Source: Deltaproteobacteria bacterium | Lineage (GTDB): Bacteria; Desulfobacterota; GWC2-55-46 | NCBI GenBank assembly: GCA_015075075.1 | Contig: JABTVA010000019.1 | Location: 1-47,640, forward strand | Length of the DNA: 47,640 nucleotides | Direction of reading: 5' to 3' | Shown here: in pieces, positions 15,645-23,869 of the stretch | Layout: each line of letters starts with the position of its first letter | How positions within the stretch are numbered: the stretch's first letter is position 1 | The notes under the pieces: model-generated | Seen by the model: the letters and a program-made list of their open reading frames with translations, nothing else | Told to the model about the DNA's origin: nothing | The model's database searches: none | Program-made: the position numbers and the translations under genes

Positions 15645-18600
15645 TTTTGAGCCTCCCGGAGGTTGAACCTGTCCGTCTCTTCTTCGAGCGCGCGCCTTAC
15701 GTCGCCGGGGGAGCCGGTCTTTCTGGCGAGGAGGCTATAGGCCACCGGCACGACTATAACCGTGAAGACCGTCGCCGCAAGGACGCCGAGGAGGACGACC
15801 ACTCCGATGGCGGCCCTGGTCTCCGCGCCCGCGCCCGAGGCGAGTATGAGCGGCATCGAGCCGGCTGCCGTCGTAACACCGGTCATGATAATCGGGCGAA
15901 GGCGGATGGAGGAGGCCTCGAGGACCGCGTTACGGAACTCCATGCCCTGGTCCCGGAGCTGGTTTATGAACTCGACTATCAGGATGCCGTTCTTTGCGGC
16001 AAGGCCCACGAGCATTATGAGCCCGACCTGCGTATAAATATTCAGGGTGCCGCCCAGGAAATAAAGCCCCGCGAGCGCTCCTGTCATTGCGAGCGGCACC
16101 GTGGTCATGATGACCAGCGGGTGGACATAGCTTTCGAACTGGGCGGCCAGCACCAGGAAGACGATGCATACGCCCATTACAAAGACGAACGTCATGGAAG
16201 AGCCGCTCCCCTTGAAATCGAGCGACTGGCCCTTGTAGTCGATTACGGCCGTCTCAGGCAGGTCCTCGCGAACCAGCCTCTCAAGGTGGGCGAGCGCCTC
16301 TCCGAGCGCGTAGCCCTCGGCGAGGTTGGCGTCCAGCGTGACGGCCCTTACGCGGTTATAGCGGTTGAGAGAGCTCGAGTCCGCGAACTCGTTTACGCTT
16401 ATGATGTTGGAAAGCGGTATCATGCGGCCCGTGGTGGCGGAGCGCACGTAGATGTTCTGCATGTCCGTCGGGGTGCGCTGCCTGCCGCGCTCGCCCTCGA
16501 TGATGACGTCGTATTCCTCGCCGTCCTCGATGAAGGTGGTGACGCGCCTGCCGCCGAGCATGGACTCGAGCGTCCTCACCGCGGCCGTTGCGCTTATGCC
16601 CAGGTCGGCGGCGCGGTCGCGGTTTATGGATACCCCGAGCTGGGGCTTGGTCTCCTTATAGTCGGAATCAAGTCCCACGAATCCGGGGTTCTCCGCCTCG
16701 ATCTTTTCGATCATGAGGTCGCGCCAGCGCGCAAGCTCCTCGTAGGTGCCGCCTCCGATGACGAACTGGACTGGCTTCTGGGTGCCTCCGCCGAAGCCCT
16801 GCCTCATGACCGGGAAGGCGCGCACTCCCGTGAGGTCCGAAAGGCTTTTCTGCACGTCCGACATGATCTCCCAGGCGGAGCGGCGCTCCTCCCACGGCGT
16901 GAGGACGGCTATGACCATGCCGTCGTTGAAGCTCGCAACGCTGCCGAAGCCGCGCGGAGAGCGGACCAGCTGTATCTTTATATCGCCCGCCTCCACGAAC
17001 TTCATGAGTCGCTTCTCGATCTCCTCGATGTACTCTTTCATGTAGCCGTGAGAAGCGCCTTCAGGCCCGTTCACCATCACGAAGAAAGCGCCCCGGTCCT
17101 CCTTGGGAGCGTATTCCGACGGGATGCTCCTGAAGAGAAGCCCTGCCGCCCCGAGAAGGACGAAAAACGCGGCGATGACTACCACGGGCCGGTCCAGGCA
17201 GAAGCCGAGCATCCTCATATAGCCGCCGCGGACCCAAAGGAAGGCGCGGTCGACAAAAGCGCTCAAGGAGCTCCGCTCGGTCTTCTTAAGGAGCTTGGAG
17301 GCGAGCATGGCCGAGAGCGTGAGCGCGACTATCGTCGAGAAAAAGACGGCGGCGGCCATGGTAAGCGCGAACTCGGAAAAGAGCCGCCCGAGGTCGCCCT
17401 GCAGGAAGGCGATGGGCACGAAGACCGCGATAAGGACGACCGAGGTCGCTACCACCGCGAACCCCACCTGGCGCGTGCCGTGGAACGCGGCCACGAGCGG
17501 GGTCTCCCCCTCCTCGATGCGCCGCGAGATGTTCTCGAGGACCACTATCGCGTCGTCGACCACGAGCCCGATGGCGAGGACAAGCGCCAGGAGCGTAAGG
17601 AGGTTTATGGAAAAACCCATCACCAGAAGGGCGGCGAAGCTCGATACCAGCGAGACCGGTATGGTCACGGCCGGTATGAGCATCGCCCGCCCGCTCCCGA
17701 TGAAAAGATAAATGACCAGCACGACGAGTCCCACGGCTATGGCCAGGGTCTTATAAACCTCGTCTATCGCGTTCTGGATGAATACCGAGGTGTCGTACGC
17801 GGGCTCGAGCTTCATCCCTTCCGGAAGCGTGCCGGAGATGCGCTCGGCCTGAGCGATGGCAGCCTTCGCGACCGCTATCGTGTTCCCCTTGGACTGCTTT
17901 ATGACGCCTATCCCGACCCTGGGCTGGCCGTTCCCGCGGAATATTATGCGGTCCTCCACGGCCGCCTTTTCGACGCGCGCCACGTCTCCGAGCCTGACGA
18001 GGTAGTCGCTCCCGGCATCCCGCCTTATGACGAGCTTCCGGAAATCGTCCTCGGTCCTGTACGCGCGCTCCGCGCGCGCGGTGAACTGGCGCTCGAGCGA
18101 CTCGATCGAGCCGGCCGGAAGCTCTATGTTCTCGGTTCTGAGGGCCGACTCGATGTCCTCGACCGTGACGTTCCGGGCCGCCATCCTGGTGCGGTCGAGC
18201 CAGATGCGCATCGCGTAATCGAGGCCGCCGCCGACCCTCACGCGCGCCACACCCTGAAGGATCGAGAACCGGTCCACAAGGTGGCGCTGCGCGTAGTCGG
18301 TGAGCTCTATGACGCTCATCCTGTCGCTCGTGAGGCTAAGCCACAGTATGACGTCGTCGCTGGAATCGGCCTTCTCTATCTCGGGCGGGTCGGCCTCGGA
18401 AGGCATCCTGTCGAGGACGCCGGAGACCCGGTCGCGTATGTCGTTCGCCGCGTCGTCTATGTCGCGCTCTGTAGTGAACTCGACGGATATGCGCGATCGG
18501 CCGTCGCTGCTGGTGGAAGACATGAACTGAATGCCCTCCACCCCGGCGATGCTGTCCTCGATGACCTGCGTTATGCGCGTCTCGACGACGTTCGCGGAGG

Positions 18601-18760
18601 CCCCCGGGTAGGACGTGTTAATGGAGACCACGGGCGGGTCGATGTCCGGGTATTCCCTGAGCGGAAGCTGGGTAAAGGAGACGGCACCGAAGATTATGAG
18701 TAGGAGCGAGAGGACCGAGGCGAATACCGGGCGCGTTACGGAAATATCTGAAAGCTTCAT
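15641..18760 (-). CDS. RND-family efflux pump, inner-membrane subunit (AcrB/MexB-like)
   Basis: A 1039-residue proton-driven transporter of the HAE-1 RND type, of usual length with twelve expected membrane segments. The first membrane helix follows MKLSDISVTRPVFASVLSLL. The proton-relay aspartates are in TM4 at Asp402 and Asp403 (GLVVDDAIVVLENI), and the partner lysine in TM10 is Lys923 (GLAAKNGILI). The porter-domain start EYPDIDPPVVSINTSYPGAS is typical. It lies between the fusion protein (gap 12 bases) and the outer-membrane channel (4-base overlap), a complete operon with no regulator beside it. Drug or solvent export is the likely role; there is no sign of a heavy-metal HME signature. 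Confidence 0.95.
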   Translation of the reverse strand: MKLSDISVTRPVFASVLSLLLIIFGAVSFTQLPLREYPDIDPPVVSINTSYPGASANVVETRITQVIEDSIAGVEGIQFMSSTSSDGRSRISVEFTTERDIDDAANDIRDRVSGVLDRMPSEADPPEIEKADSSDDVILWLSLTSDRMSVIELTDYAQRHLVDRFSILQGVARVRVGGGLDYAMRIWLDRTRMAARNVTVEDIESALRTENIELPAGSIESLERQFTARAERAYRTEDDFRKLVIRRDAGSDYLVRLGDVARVEKAAVEDRIIFRGNGQPRVGIGVIKQSKGNTIAVAKAAIAQAERISGTLPEGMKLEPAYDTSVFIQNAIDEVYKTLAIAVGLVVLVIYLFIGSGRAMLIPAVTIPVSLVSSFAALLVMGFSINLLTLLALVLAIGLVVDDAIVVLENISRRIEEGETPLVAAFHGTRQVGFAVVATSVVLIAVFVPIAFLQGDLGRLFSEFALTMAAAVFFSTIVALTLSAMLASKLLKKTERSSLSAFVDRAFLWVRGGYMRMLGFCLDRPVVVIAAFFVLLGAAGLLFRSIPSEYAPKEDRGAFFVMVNGPEGASHGYMKEYIEEIEKRLMKFVEAGDIKIQLVRSPRGFGSVASFNDGMVIAVLTPWEERRSAWEIMSDVQKSLSDLTGVRAFPVMRQGFGGGTQKPVQFVIGGGTYEELARWRDLMIEKIEAENPGFVGLDSDYKETKPQLGVSINRDRAADLGISATAAVRTLESMLGGRRVTTFIEDGEEYDVIIEGERGRQRTPTDMQNIYVRSATTGRMIPLSNIISVNEFADSSSLNRYNRVRAVTLDANLAEGYALGEALAHLERLVREDLPETAVIDYKGQSLDFKGSGSSMTFVFVMGVCIVFLVLAAQFESYVHPLVIMTTVPLAMTGALAGLYFLGGTLNIYTQVGLIMLVGLAAKNGILIVEFINQLRDQGMEFRNAVLEASSIRLRPIIMTGVTTAAGSMPLILASGAGAETRAAIGVVVLLGVLAATVFTVIVVPVAYSLLARKTGSPGDVRRALEEETDRFNLREAQK

Positions 18761-18772
18761 TGGTCTTCCGGG

Positions 18773-19915
18773 CTACTGGTTGCGCTGCTTGAGGAGCTCG
18801 TCGAGGGACTGGCCGCCTTCGTCGACGGCGCGGACGCTTATCTCCTGGCCGTTACGCACCTGCATGAGGCCGTGGACGATGACGCGCTCGCCCTCCTTGA
18901 GGCCCGAGGTTATCTCCACCCTGCCGGGGACGCGGCTGCCGATGCTGACCTGCTTCTGCACGGCAACGGGCTTGCCGTCCCTGGAAGCCGCCGCGAACAC
19001 GAAGAACTTGCTCTCCCTCTGGACCAGGGCCTTTTCCGGCACGAGGAGCGCCTGGCGGGGGTTCTTGAAAAGCACGATGCTCATGAGGAGGCCGGGCTTC
19101 AAGACGCCGTCGGGGTTGGGGAGGACGGCCCTCACCCTCACGGTGCGCGTGACCGGGTCGACCTGCGTGCCCACGGTGCTCACCTCGCCCCTGAAGACAT
19201 TATCCCCGAACGCCTCGACCCGGCCCTCGACGCGCAGGCCCGGGCGGATGTCCTTCAAGAACACGGAAGGCACGTCGAAGTCTACCTTTATGCGGCTCAG
19301 GTCGTCGAGGGTAGTTATCGCGTCGCCTGGCCTGACGAGCGCTCCAGGGCTTACGTTACGGAGTCCAAGGATGCGGTAAAAGGGGGCCCTTATGATGCGG
19401 TCGTTTATGCGGGACTGGATGGCCTCGATCTCGCCCTCAATCTGGCGAAGGAGCGCCTGGCGCTCCTTAAGAGTGGCGGTGGACAGGGCCTGCTGCCTCT
19501 CAAGATCCTGGGCGCGCCTGTACGAGGCCGTGCGCTCCTCTAATAGCGCCCTGGCGGACTTGAGGTTGGCCTCCTCCTCGCTCTTTTCGAGCGTAAGGAG
19601 CACCTCGCCCTTTGCGACGCGCTCCCCGTCCTCGAATTTTATCTCGGTAACCGGCCCTGCCACGACCGCGGTTATCGTGACCGTCTCGTTGGCCCTGGTC
19701 GTGCCCAGGGCCTCGACCATGTCCGCGAAATCAGTCTTCTGGACAGGGGCCACGATTACCGGGAGCCCGGATGGCGCGGCTTTCGGTTCGGGTGCCGCAT
19801 GTGCGCCGCCCGTCGTCAGCTGGGATGAGAGGGTAAGGAAAAGGAAGGTAAGAAGGACTCGTATGCTATTAACGGCAGGTTTTCCCGCGCGTTTCATTTT
19901 GGCAGGTTCTTGCAT
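18773..19915 (-). CDS. RND efflux membrane fusion protein (AcrA/MexA-like)
   Basis: The periplasmic adaptor (380 residues) linking pump and outer-membrane channel. An N-terminal signal sequence ends near GGAHA. Then come the barrel-sandwich/lipoyl half AVVAGPVTEIKFEDGERVAKGE (about 83-104), an alpha-helical hairpin (EEEANLKSARALLEERTASY to IEGEIEAIQSRI), the second lipoyl half with IRAPFYRILGLRNVSPGALV, and beta-barrel and membrane-proximal domains. The likely start is the ATG at 19897 (MKRAGKPAVN) rather than 19915. It has no lipobox, so it is a soluble or N-terminally anchored form. It is the first gene of the efflux operon. Confidence 0.92.
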   Translation of the reverse strand: MQEPAKMKRAGKPAVNSIRVLLTFLFLTLSSQLTTGGAHAAPEPKAAPSGLPVIVAPVQKTDFADMVEALGTTRANETVTITAVVAGPVTEIKFEDGERVAKGEVLLTLEKSEEEANLKSARALLEERTASYRRAQDLERQQALSTATLKERQALLRQIEGEIEAIQSRINDRIIRAPFYRILGLRNVSPGALVRPGDAITTLDDLSRIKVDFDVPSVFLKDIRPGLRVEGRVEAFGDNVFRGEVSTVGTQVDPVTRTVRVRAVLPNPDGVLKPGLLMSIVLFKNPRQALLVPEKALVQRESKFFVFAAASRDGKPVAVQKQVSIGSRVPGRVEITSGLKEGERVIVHGLMQVRNGQEISVRAVDEGGQSLDELLKQRNQ

Positions 19916-20075
19916 TCACACCTTGATAGGGCTGCACGGAGTACGGGGCTCCACTCGCGGGCCTCGGGCGGGCCCTGAGAGGCAGGCGGATCAAAATTGC
20001 AACCGCATGGACGACAACGGTTAAAACCCGTCTTGTTCAAGAACGGATAAGGCGGAGCTTTTGTTCCGTGCGCGG

Positions 20076-20457
20076 CCTTAGAAAATGGCGGAGAGAGAGG
20101 GATTATCTCGCCCGTCCTGGGCCTCGACCCTCCGGGCTTTGCGCCAAGGCGCAAATTCAATTTTCGCTATCCTGCGAAAATTGTCGGCCTTCGCTCGTCG
20201 GCTTCCCTGCCTCCTCTCTCAGGCCCCGCGTTCTCGCTTCCGGGCGCGTCCCTGCGCCCTCTTCCTCGCTCCGCTCGGCCTCCATTCCTCGGCATCCTGC
20301 CCTCGTCATTTTGGCCACACGCCTTCACTACCGGACGCATCCTGCGTCCTCTTCCTCGCTTATCGCTCGGCGTTCAGGCGTAGCGACTGCGTCGCCACTC
20401 GAACGCCTTCGAATCCCTGCGGGCGACCTTAGAAAAAATGGCGGAGAGAGAGGGATT
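20076..20457. repeat. Duplicated tRNA-Ser 3' end and paired hairpin repeats
   Basis: The intergenic stretch before the tRNA genes has CCTTAGAAAATGGCGGAGAG plus AGAGGGATT at 20076-20104, repeated almost exactly at 20427-20457. The second copy is the 3' end of tRNA-Ser(GGA), so the first is a tRNA fragment. Between them are two diverged units (about 20231-20281 and 20329-20375) holding the hairpins GGGCGCG-TCCC-TGCGCCC and GGACGCA-TCC-TGCGTCC, each followed by CTCTTCCTCGCT. No protein gene is recognisable between 19916 and 20438. Confidence 0.6.
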
Positions 20458-20526
20458 CGAACCCTCGATACATTTCTGTATATACGATTTCCAGTCGTAC
20501 CCCTTCGGCCTCTCGGGCATCTCTCC
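20439..20526 (-). tRNA. tRNA-Ser (anticodon GGA)
   Basis: The acceptor arms GGAGAGA and TCTCTCC pair. The anticodon stem-loop is ACGA-CTGGAAA-TCGT with anticodon GGA, reading UCC/UCU. A long variable arm (ATACAGAAATGTAT) is typical of serine tRNA, the T-loop is GGTTCGAATCC, and CCA is encoded after discriminator G. It is followed by a T-run. Confidence 0.95.
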
Positions 20527-20608
20527 GTGCCGGCCTGCTGATCCCGTTTTGGAATTTTCAGGGCGAATGCGGGGGCGCCTTCAATCCCTGCGGAATTATT
20601 AAAAAATA

Positions 20609-20698
20609 TGGCGGAGAGGGAGGGATTTGAACCCCCGGTGCCGTTTCCGACACAGCTGATTTCGAGTCAGCCACCTTCAGCCTCTCGGTCACCTCTCC
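20609..20698 (-). tRNA. tRNA-Ser (anticodon CGA)
   Basis: The acceptor stem is GGAGAGG with CCTCTCC. The anticodon stem-loop is CTGA-CTCGAAA-TCAG with anticodon CGA, reading UCG. The variable arm is TGTCGGAAACGGCA, the T-loop is GGTTCAAATCC, discriminator G is followed by encoded CCA. It precedes the other tRNA-Ser by 82 bases on the same strand. Confidence 0.95.
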
Positions 20699-20913
20699 TA
20701 AGTACCTCTTAAAAAGCCCGATTTTCAAAGAATAAACGAGGGACGCGGAAAAGGAACGCGCCCCTTTCAGGCAGGACCGGGTTGCATTACCCAAAAGAAA
20801 AATTAACCATATTTCACTACGGTTGTCAAAAGTTTTAAGGTCCCTTACAGGCGATTGCGCCTGGTACGGTCTGCCAAAAGCGGCTGCAACGCAAATCACG
20901 CTGAAACAAAAAA

Positions 20914-20941
20914 AGCCCCCGGACAGCTCTGCCCGGGGGCT
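20914..20941 (-). terminator. Rho-independent terminator after DUF2155-like gene
   Basis: AGCCCCCGG and CCGGGGGCT form the stem. Read on the minus strand it is followed by TTTTTTTG. It lies 18 bases past the lipoprotein stop. Confidence 0.85.
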
Positions 20942-20959
20942 CGGGATGCGTACTGGGCT

Positions 20960-21535
20960 TTATTTCTTTGCCGTCTGAGGTCCTGCGGAGAGGAACCTCA
21001 GCGGGAACCTCCTGTCGTTATAGGAGTTGAACTCCGGGTAGTCCCTGAATACCCAGCCCCTGGAAATGCTCTTGTCATTCTCGACCAGGTCCACGAGGAC
21101 CGCCGGGTTTTTGAGCTCGTTGGACCTGCTCTCGATCCTGCTCTCGGCGATTGTATAGTCGGGCACGACCACCTCGACCTTGAGCCTTACGCCCTCCTTG
21201 AGCTTTATGTCGCTCCCGACCTTCACGGTTACGGTCTGGCTCGCGCCTGATTCGGCGTCCAGTATCTCAAGCTGCGCTTCTTTCCATTTCGCCTTGACAT
21301 CGTCGGAAATGGAAACGGCCTTCTGCGTCTTTATGTTCGCGTGCTGGACCTTGCTTATGTCCTCCTGCATGGACGGGGCCCCGGGATGGCCCTTGGGCAT
21401 CTGCTCCTGTGTAGCGGCGGCAGGGGCCTTATCTGCTTTCTCGGCCTTTTTTTCCCCTCCGCAGCCAGAGACCGCAAGGAGGATGACCGAAGCGGAAACC
21501 AGGAACATGCCTTTGTAAGAACCTTTCAGACTCAT
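20960..21535 (-). CDS. Lipoprotein with DUF2155-like domain
   Basis: A 191-residue predicted lipoprotein. The signal segment ends in the lipobox AVSGC with Cys25, followed by a low-complexity linker (AEKADKAPAAATQEQ). The C-terminal half has the features I associate with DUF2155: a KWKEAQLEILDAESG-like start, VKVGSDIKLKEGVRLKVEVVVP, and the closing SRGWVFRDYPEFNSYNDRRF. The domain's function is unknown. The gene ends in a strong terminator. It stands alone between the TPR/peptidase-like gene and the tRNA pair. The lipoprotein call is strong, the domain name moderate. Confidence 0.75.
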   Translation of the reverse strand: MSLKGSYKGMFLVSASVILLAVSGCGGEKKAEKADKAPAAATQEQMPKGHPGAPSMQEDISKVQHANIKTQKAVSISDDVKAKWKEAQLEILDAESGASQTVTVKVGSDIKLKEGVRLKVEVVVPDYTIAESRIESRSNELKNPAVLVDLVENDKSISRGWVFRDYPEFNSYNDRRFPLRFLSAGPQTAKK

Positions 21536-21612
21536 GAGACAATCTCCTCAAGGGTTTATAATCGAATCAATACCGGAATATACCATACAAGTGCCCTTTG
21601 CAAAAGAATTTT

Positions 21613-22974
21613 TTAGCCCCCTGCAAGGGAATCCCTCCATGCCTTTTCAAGGTCCTTGTAGGAGAGGCTTATGGCGGAGTGGACGGCCTCGTCAATCGCC
21701 ATCCCGCGCCCCAGGTTTTCGAGCATGTTGCGGACGGAAAAGATCCCGAACTCGCGGATTATATACTCCGTCGCAGAGAGGCTCAAGAGATATGCGAGCT
21801 CCGCCTGGTCGCTCCGAAGGCCCATGAAGGAACCCTCCAGGGACCTGAGGCTCAATCTCCCGCTATTTGCGGCCTTCCGTAGCGCCTCTTCGTAACCTGA
21901 AGTGCTCCTGCCCTCGAAGTACTGGGCTATGCCTTCGTTAAGCCATACCGGCGCCCTTCCGTTCGAGGCCTCCTTTACCACCGCGTGCACGTATTCGTGG
22001 TATATGACCCGCTCCAGCAAGGCGGTCTTTTCGGTTATGCCGCCGGCCGGGAGCTTTATCCTGCCGTCGTATATGGCGCCCGCCCAGGAAGGGCTCCGGG
22101 TGATGTCCCTGAATGCGTCCTTCGAGTAGAGGAGCGCGTCCACGCGCTCCTCCGGCCATATGCCGAGCTCGCTTCCCACCTTTATATAAGCCTCTTCAAG
22201 GAGGATGCCTATTACATAACCGGCGACCGCGTTCTCGCCGCCCTCGAACCTGACGAGGAAGCGGCTCCCCTCCCTGGTCCCCATCATGTCCTCGGCCTCT
22301 TTTTCGCCGGCGACCCTGGCGAGCTCAGACTTGAGCCCCTTGTCCGACGGGTCGAGATCGAGCGCCTTTTCGAGGAATTCCGTGGCCCCGGGAAGGTCGC
22401 CCCTGGAGTACCGCTCCCTCCCGAGCCGGTGATATATGCGCTTTAGCTCTACGGCGGCTCCCGGGGCGCCGGAGGCCGCCTCGAGCGTTTCAGCCGCGTC
22501 CTCAAGCTCCCCTGCACCGGCCTGCACTCGGGCGAGGTTTATGAGTATGACCGGGTCGGATGAAAGCGCCCTGGCCTCCCTAAGGAGCGCTACGGCCTCA
22601 TCGAGCCTGCCGGAGCGCGCCTCTTTAACGGCCATCTCATTAAGGGCCGCCGCGCGCCGCTGGTCTCCTCGTTCGCCTTCTTCCCGGGCCGCATCGCTCG
22701 AATAAGCGGCGCTCTCGTCAGGATACACGCCGTCGTCCCCGTCCACGGCTTGGGAGCCGGGTTCAGCGTCTTCGGCAATGCCGTGATTTTCAGGAACGGC
22801 CGCGCGTTCCGGATAGGCGGGTTTTACATATGTGGGGCCGCCCTTCAATGAGTAGAAGAGGAAAGCAAGCGCGGAAATGGCGAGCAATATTGCTGCGAGG
22901 AGAATGACCGCGCCCCCCTTATCGTTCAACCGGGGGGCCGGTCTGACAGGCGAGTCTTTTGCTGGTGTCTTCAC
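21613..22974 (-). CDS. Membrane-anchored TPR protein with gluzincin-like peptidase domain
   Basis: A 453-residue protein with one N-terminal membrane segment (about 21-42) and an acidic linker. TPR-like helices follow at about 103-215 (LNEMAVKEARSGRLDEAVAL and YSRGDLPGATEFLEKALDLD). The C-terminal domain resembles the peptidase MA-like family: the zinc motif HEYVH is at 326-330, and VWLNEGIAQYFEG at 343-355 supplies the expected downstream glutamate. HEYVH is an HExxH with Glu327 as the likely catalytic base. It would act on the outer face of the membrane, perhaps on envelope proteins; the substrate is unknown. It lies 12 bases downstream of the GAF gene and 78 bases upstream of the lipoprotein gene. 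Confidence 0.8.
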   Translation of the reverse strand: MKTPAKDSPVRPAPRLNDKGGAVILLAAILLAISALAFLFYSLKGGPTYVKPAYPERAAVPENHGIAEDAEPGSQAVDGDDGVYPDESAAYSSDAAREEGERGDQRRAAALNEMAVKEARSGRLDEAVALLREARALSSDPVILINLARVQAGAGELEDAAETLEAASGAPGAAVELKRIYHRLGRERYSRGDLPGATEFLEKALDLDPSDKGLKSELARVAGEKEAEDMMGTREGSRFLVRFEGGENAVAGYVIGILLEEAYIKVGSELGIWPEERVDALLYSKDAFRDITRSPSWAGAIYDGRIKLPAGGITEKTALLERVIYHEYVHAVVKEASNGRAPVWLNEGIAQYFEGRSTSGYEEALRKAANSGRLSLRSLEGSFMGLRSDQAELAYLLSLSATEYIIREFGIFSVRNMLENLGRGMAIDEAVHSAISLSYKDLEKAWRDSLAGG

Positions 22975-22986
22975 GGCCAGGCGGGC

Positions 22987-23697
22987 CTAAAGGCGCTTTC
23001 TCATCTTTACGGCGCCGAGGATTATATTGGCTATCGTGGACATGAAGTATATCTCGTCGTCCGTGAACTCGCGCGTTACGACCGTCTGCGCGTTAAGGAC
23101 GCCGAAGGGCTTCTCGCCCAGGAATATCGGGTACGAGTACATGGTCTTTATGCGGTACTGCTCCTCCTTGGTCTCGGGGAAGTACCTGTATCTCTCATCC
23201 TTCGAGACGTCGTCTACGAGGAGCGGCCTCCTTGCCTCGACCGCCGAGCCTGTTATGCCCTCGCCTATCTTAAGGCGCGCCTTGCCCACGGCCTCCTGCG
23301 CAAGGCCGTACGTGGCCCGGAGCACAAGGTGCTCGCCGTCCCAGAGATATATCGAGCAGATATCTACCCCGAGCCTCCTTGCGGTCTTCTCCGCCACCCT
23401 TTTAAGTACGTCCTCGAGGTTATAGTCCGAGGAGGCGAGCATGCTTATCTCCTCGAGCGTTATTATCTCCTTCTGCTCGCGGTCGGCCTGCTGCTGCAGC
23501 AGGAACCGCCCGGTGTCGTCAAACGTGAGCGGAAGCAGGCTCTCCTTGGAGAAATGGGGGTTTATGGCCTTTGAGGCCGCCGGGGCGGTCCTGTACTCCG
23601 AAAAACCGCAGCTGCAGGAGAACTTCATCCTGTAATCGTCGACACGGAGCGGCTTCATCTTCTTGCCGCATTTCCTGCACCTTAAAATCGACTCCAT
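22987..23697 (-). CDS. Zinc-ribbon GAF domain protein
   Basis: A 236-residue cytosolic protein. The N-terminus carries a small zinc ribbon, Cys7, Cys10, Cys28 and Cys30 (CRKC, CSC). Residues about 80-232 form a GAF domain of the phosphotransferase-PtsP-like kind: LEDVLKRVAEKTARRLGVDI, then LVLRATYGL, then KIGEGITGSAVEARRPLLVD, and MYSYPIFLGEKPFGVLNAQT. It has no output domain, so it may act as a ligand sensor through protein contacts. It sits between rodZ (172-base gap) and the TPR/peptidase-like gene. The ligand is unknown. Confidence 0.8.
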   Translation of the reverse strand: MESILRCRKCGKKMKPLRVDDYRMKFSCSCGFSEYRTAPAASKAINPHFSKESLLPLTFDDTGRFLLQQQADREQKEIITLEEISMLASSDYNLEDVLKRVAEKTARRLGVDICSIYLWDGEHLVLRATYGLAQEAVGKARLKIGEGITGSAVEARRPLLVDDVSKDERYRYFPETKEEQYRIKTMYSYPIFLGEKPFGVLNAQTVVTREFTDDEIYFMSTIANIILGAVKMRKRL

Positions 23698-23869
23698 ATG
23701 TTCTCCTTCCAGGTTCTCGCTCGCGAATTCGCCTTGTGCCGCTTTGGAGTCCAGGCCGTCCTGAAAACGGTGTTAAACGGCCCCTCGGCAGAGGTTAGTA
23801 TAGCCGAACCCGCGCCTTTTTGCATTACCGATGTCCGTGGCGCGATTGGCCGCGCGCCGGATAGATGTC

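Noticed and set aside
15629..18703. A 1024-codon open frame on the plus strand opposite the efflux pump gene.
   Set aside because: It is the antisense shadow of the RND pump in G/C-rich codons; its translation is rich in Arg/His/Asp without any family motif, while the minus strand matches AcrB throughout.
20076..20104. A third tRNA-Ser gene.
   Set aside because: Only the 3' end and flank are present; no anticodon or D-arm follows.
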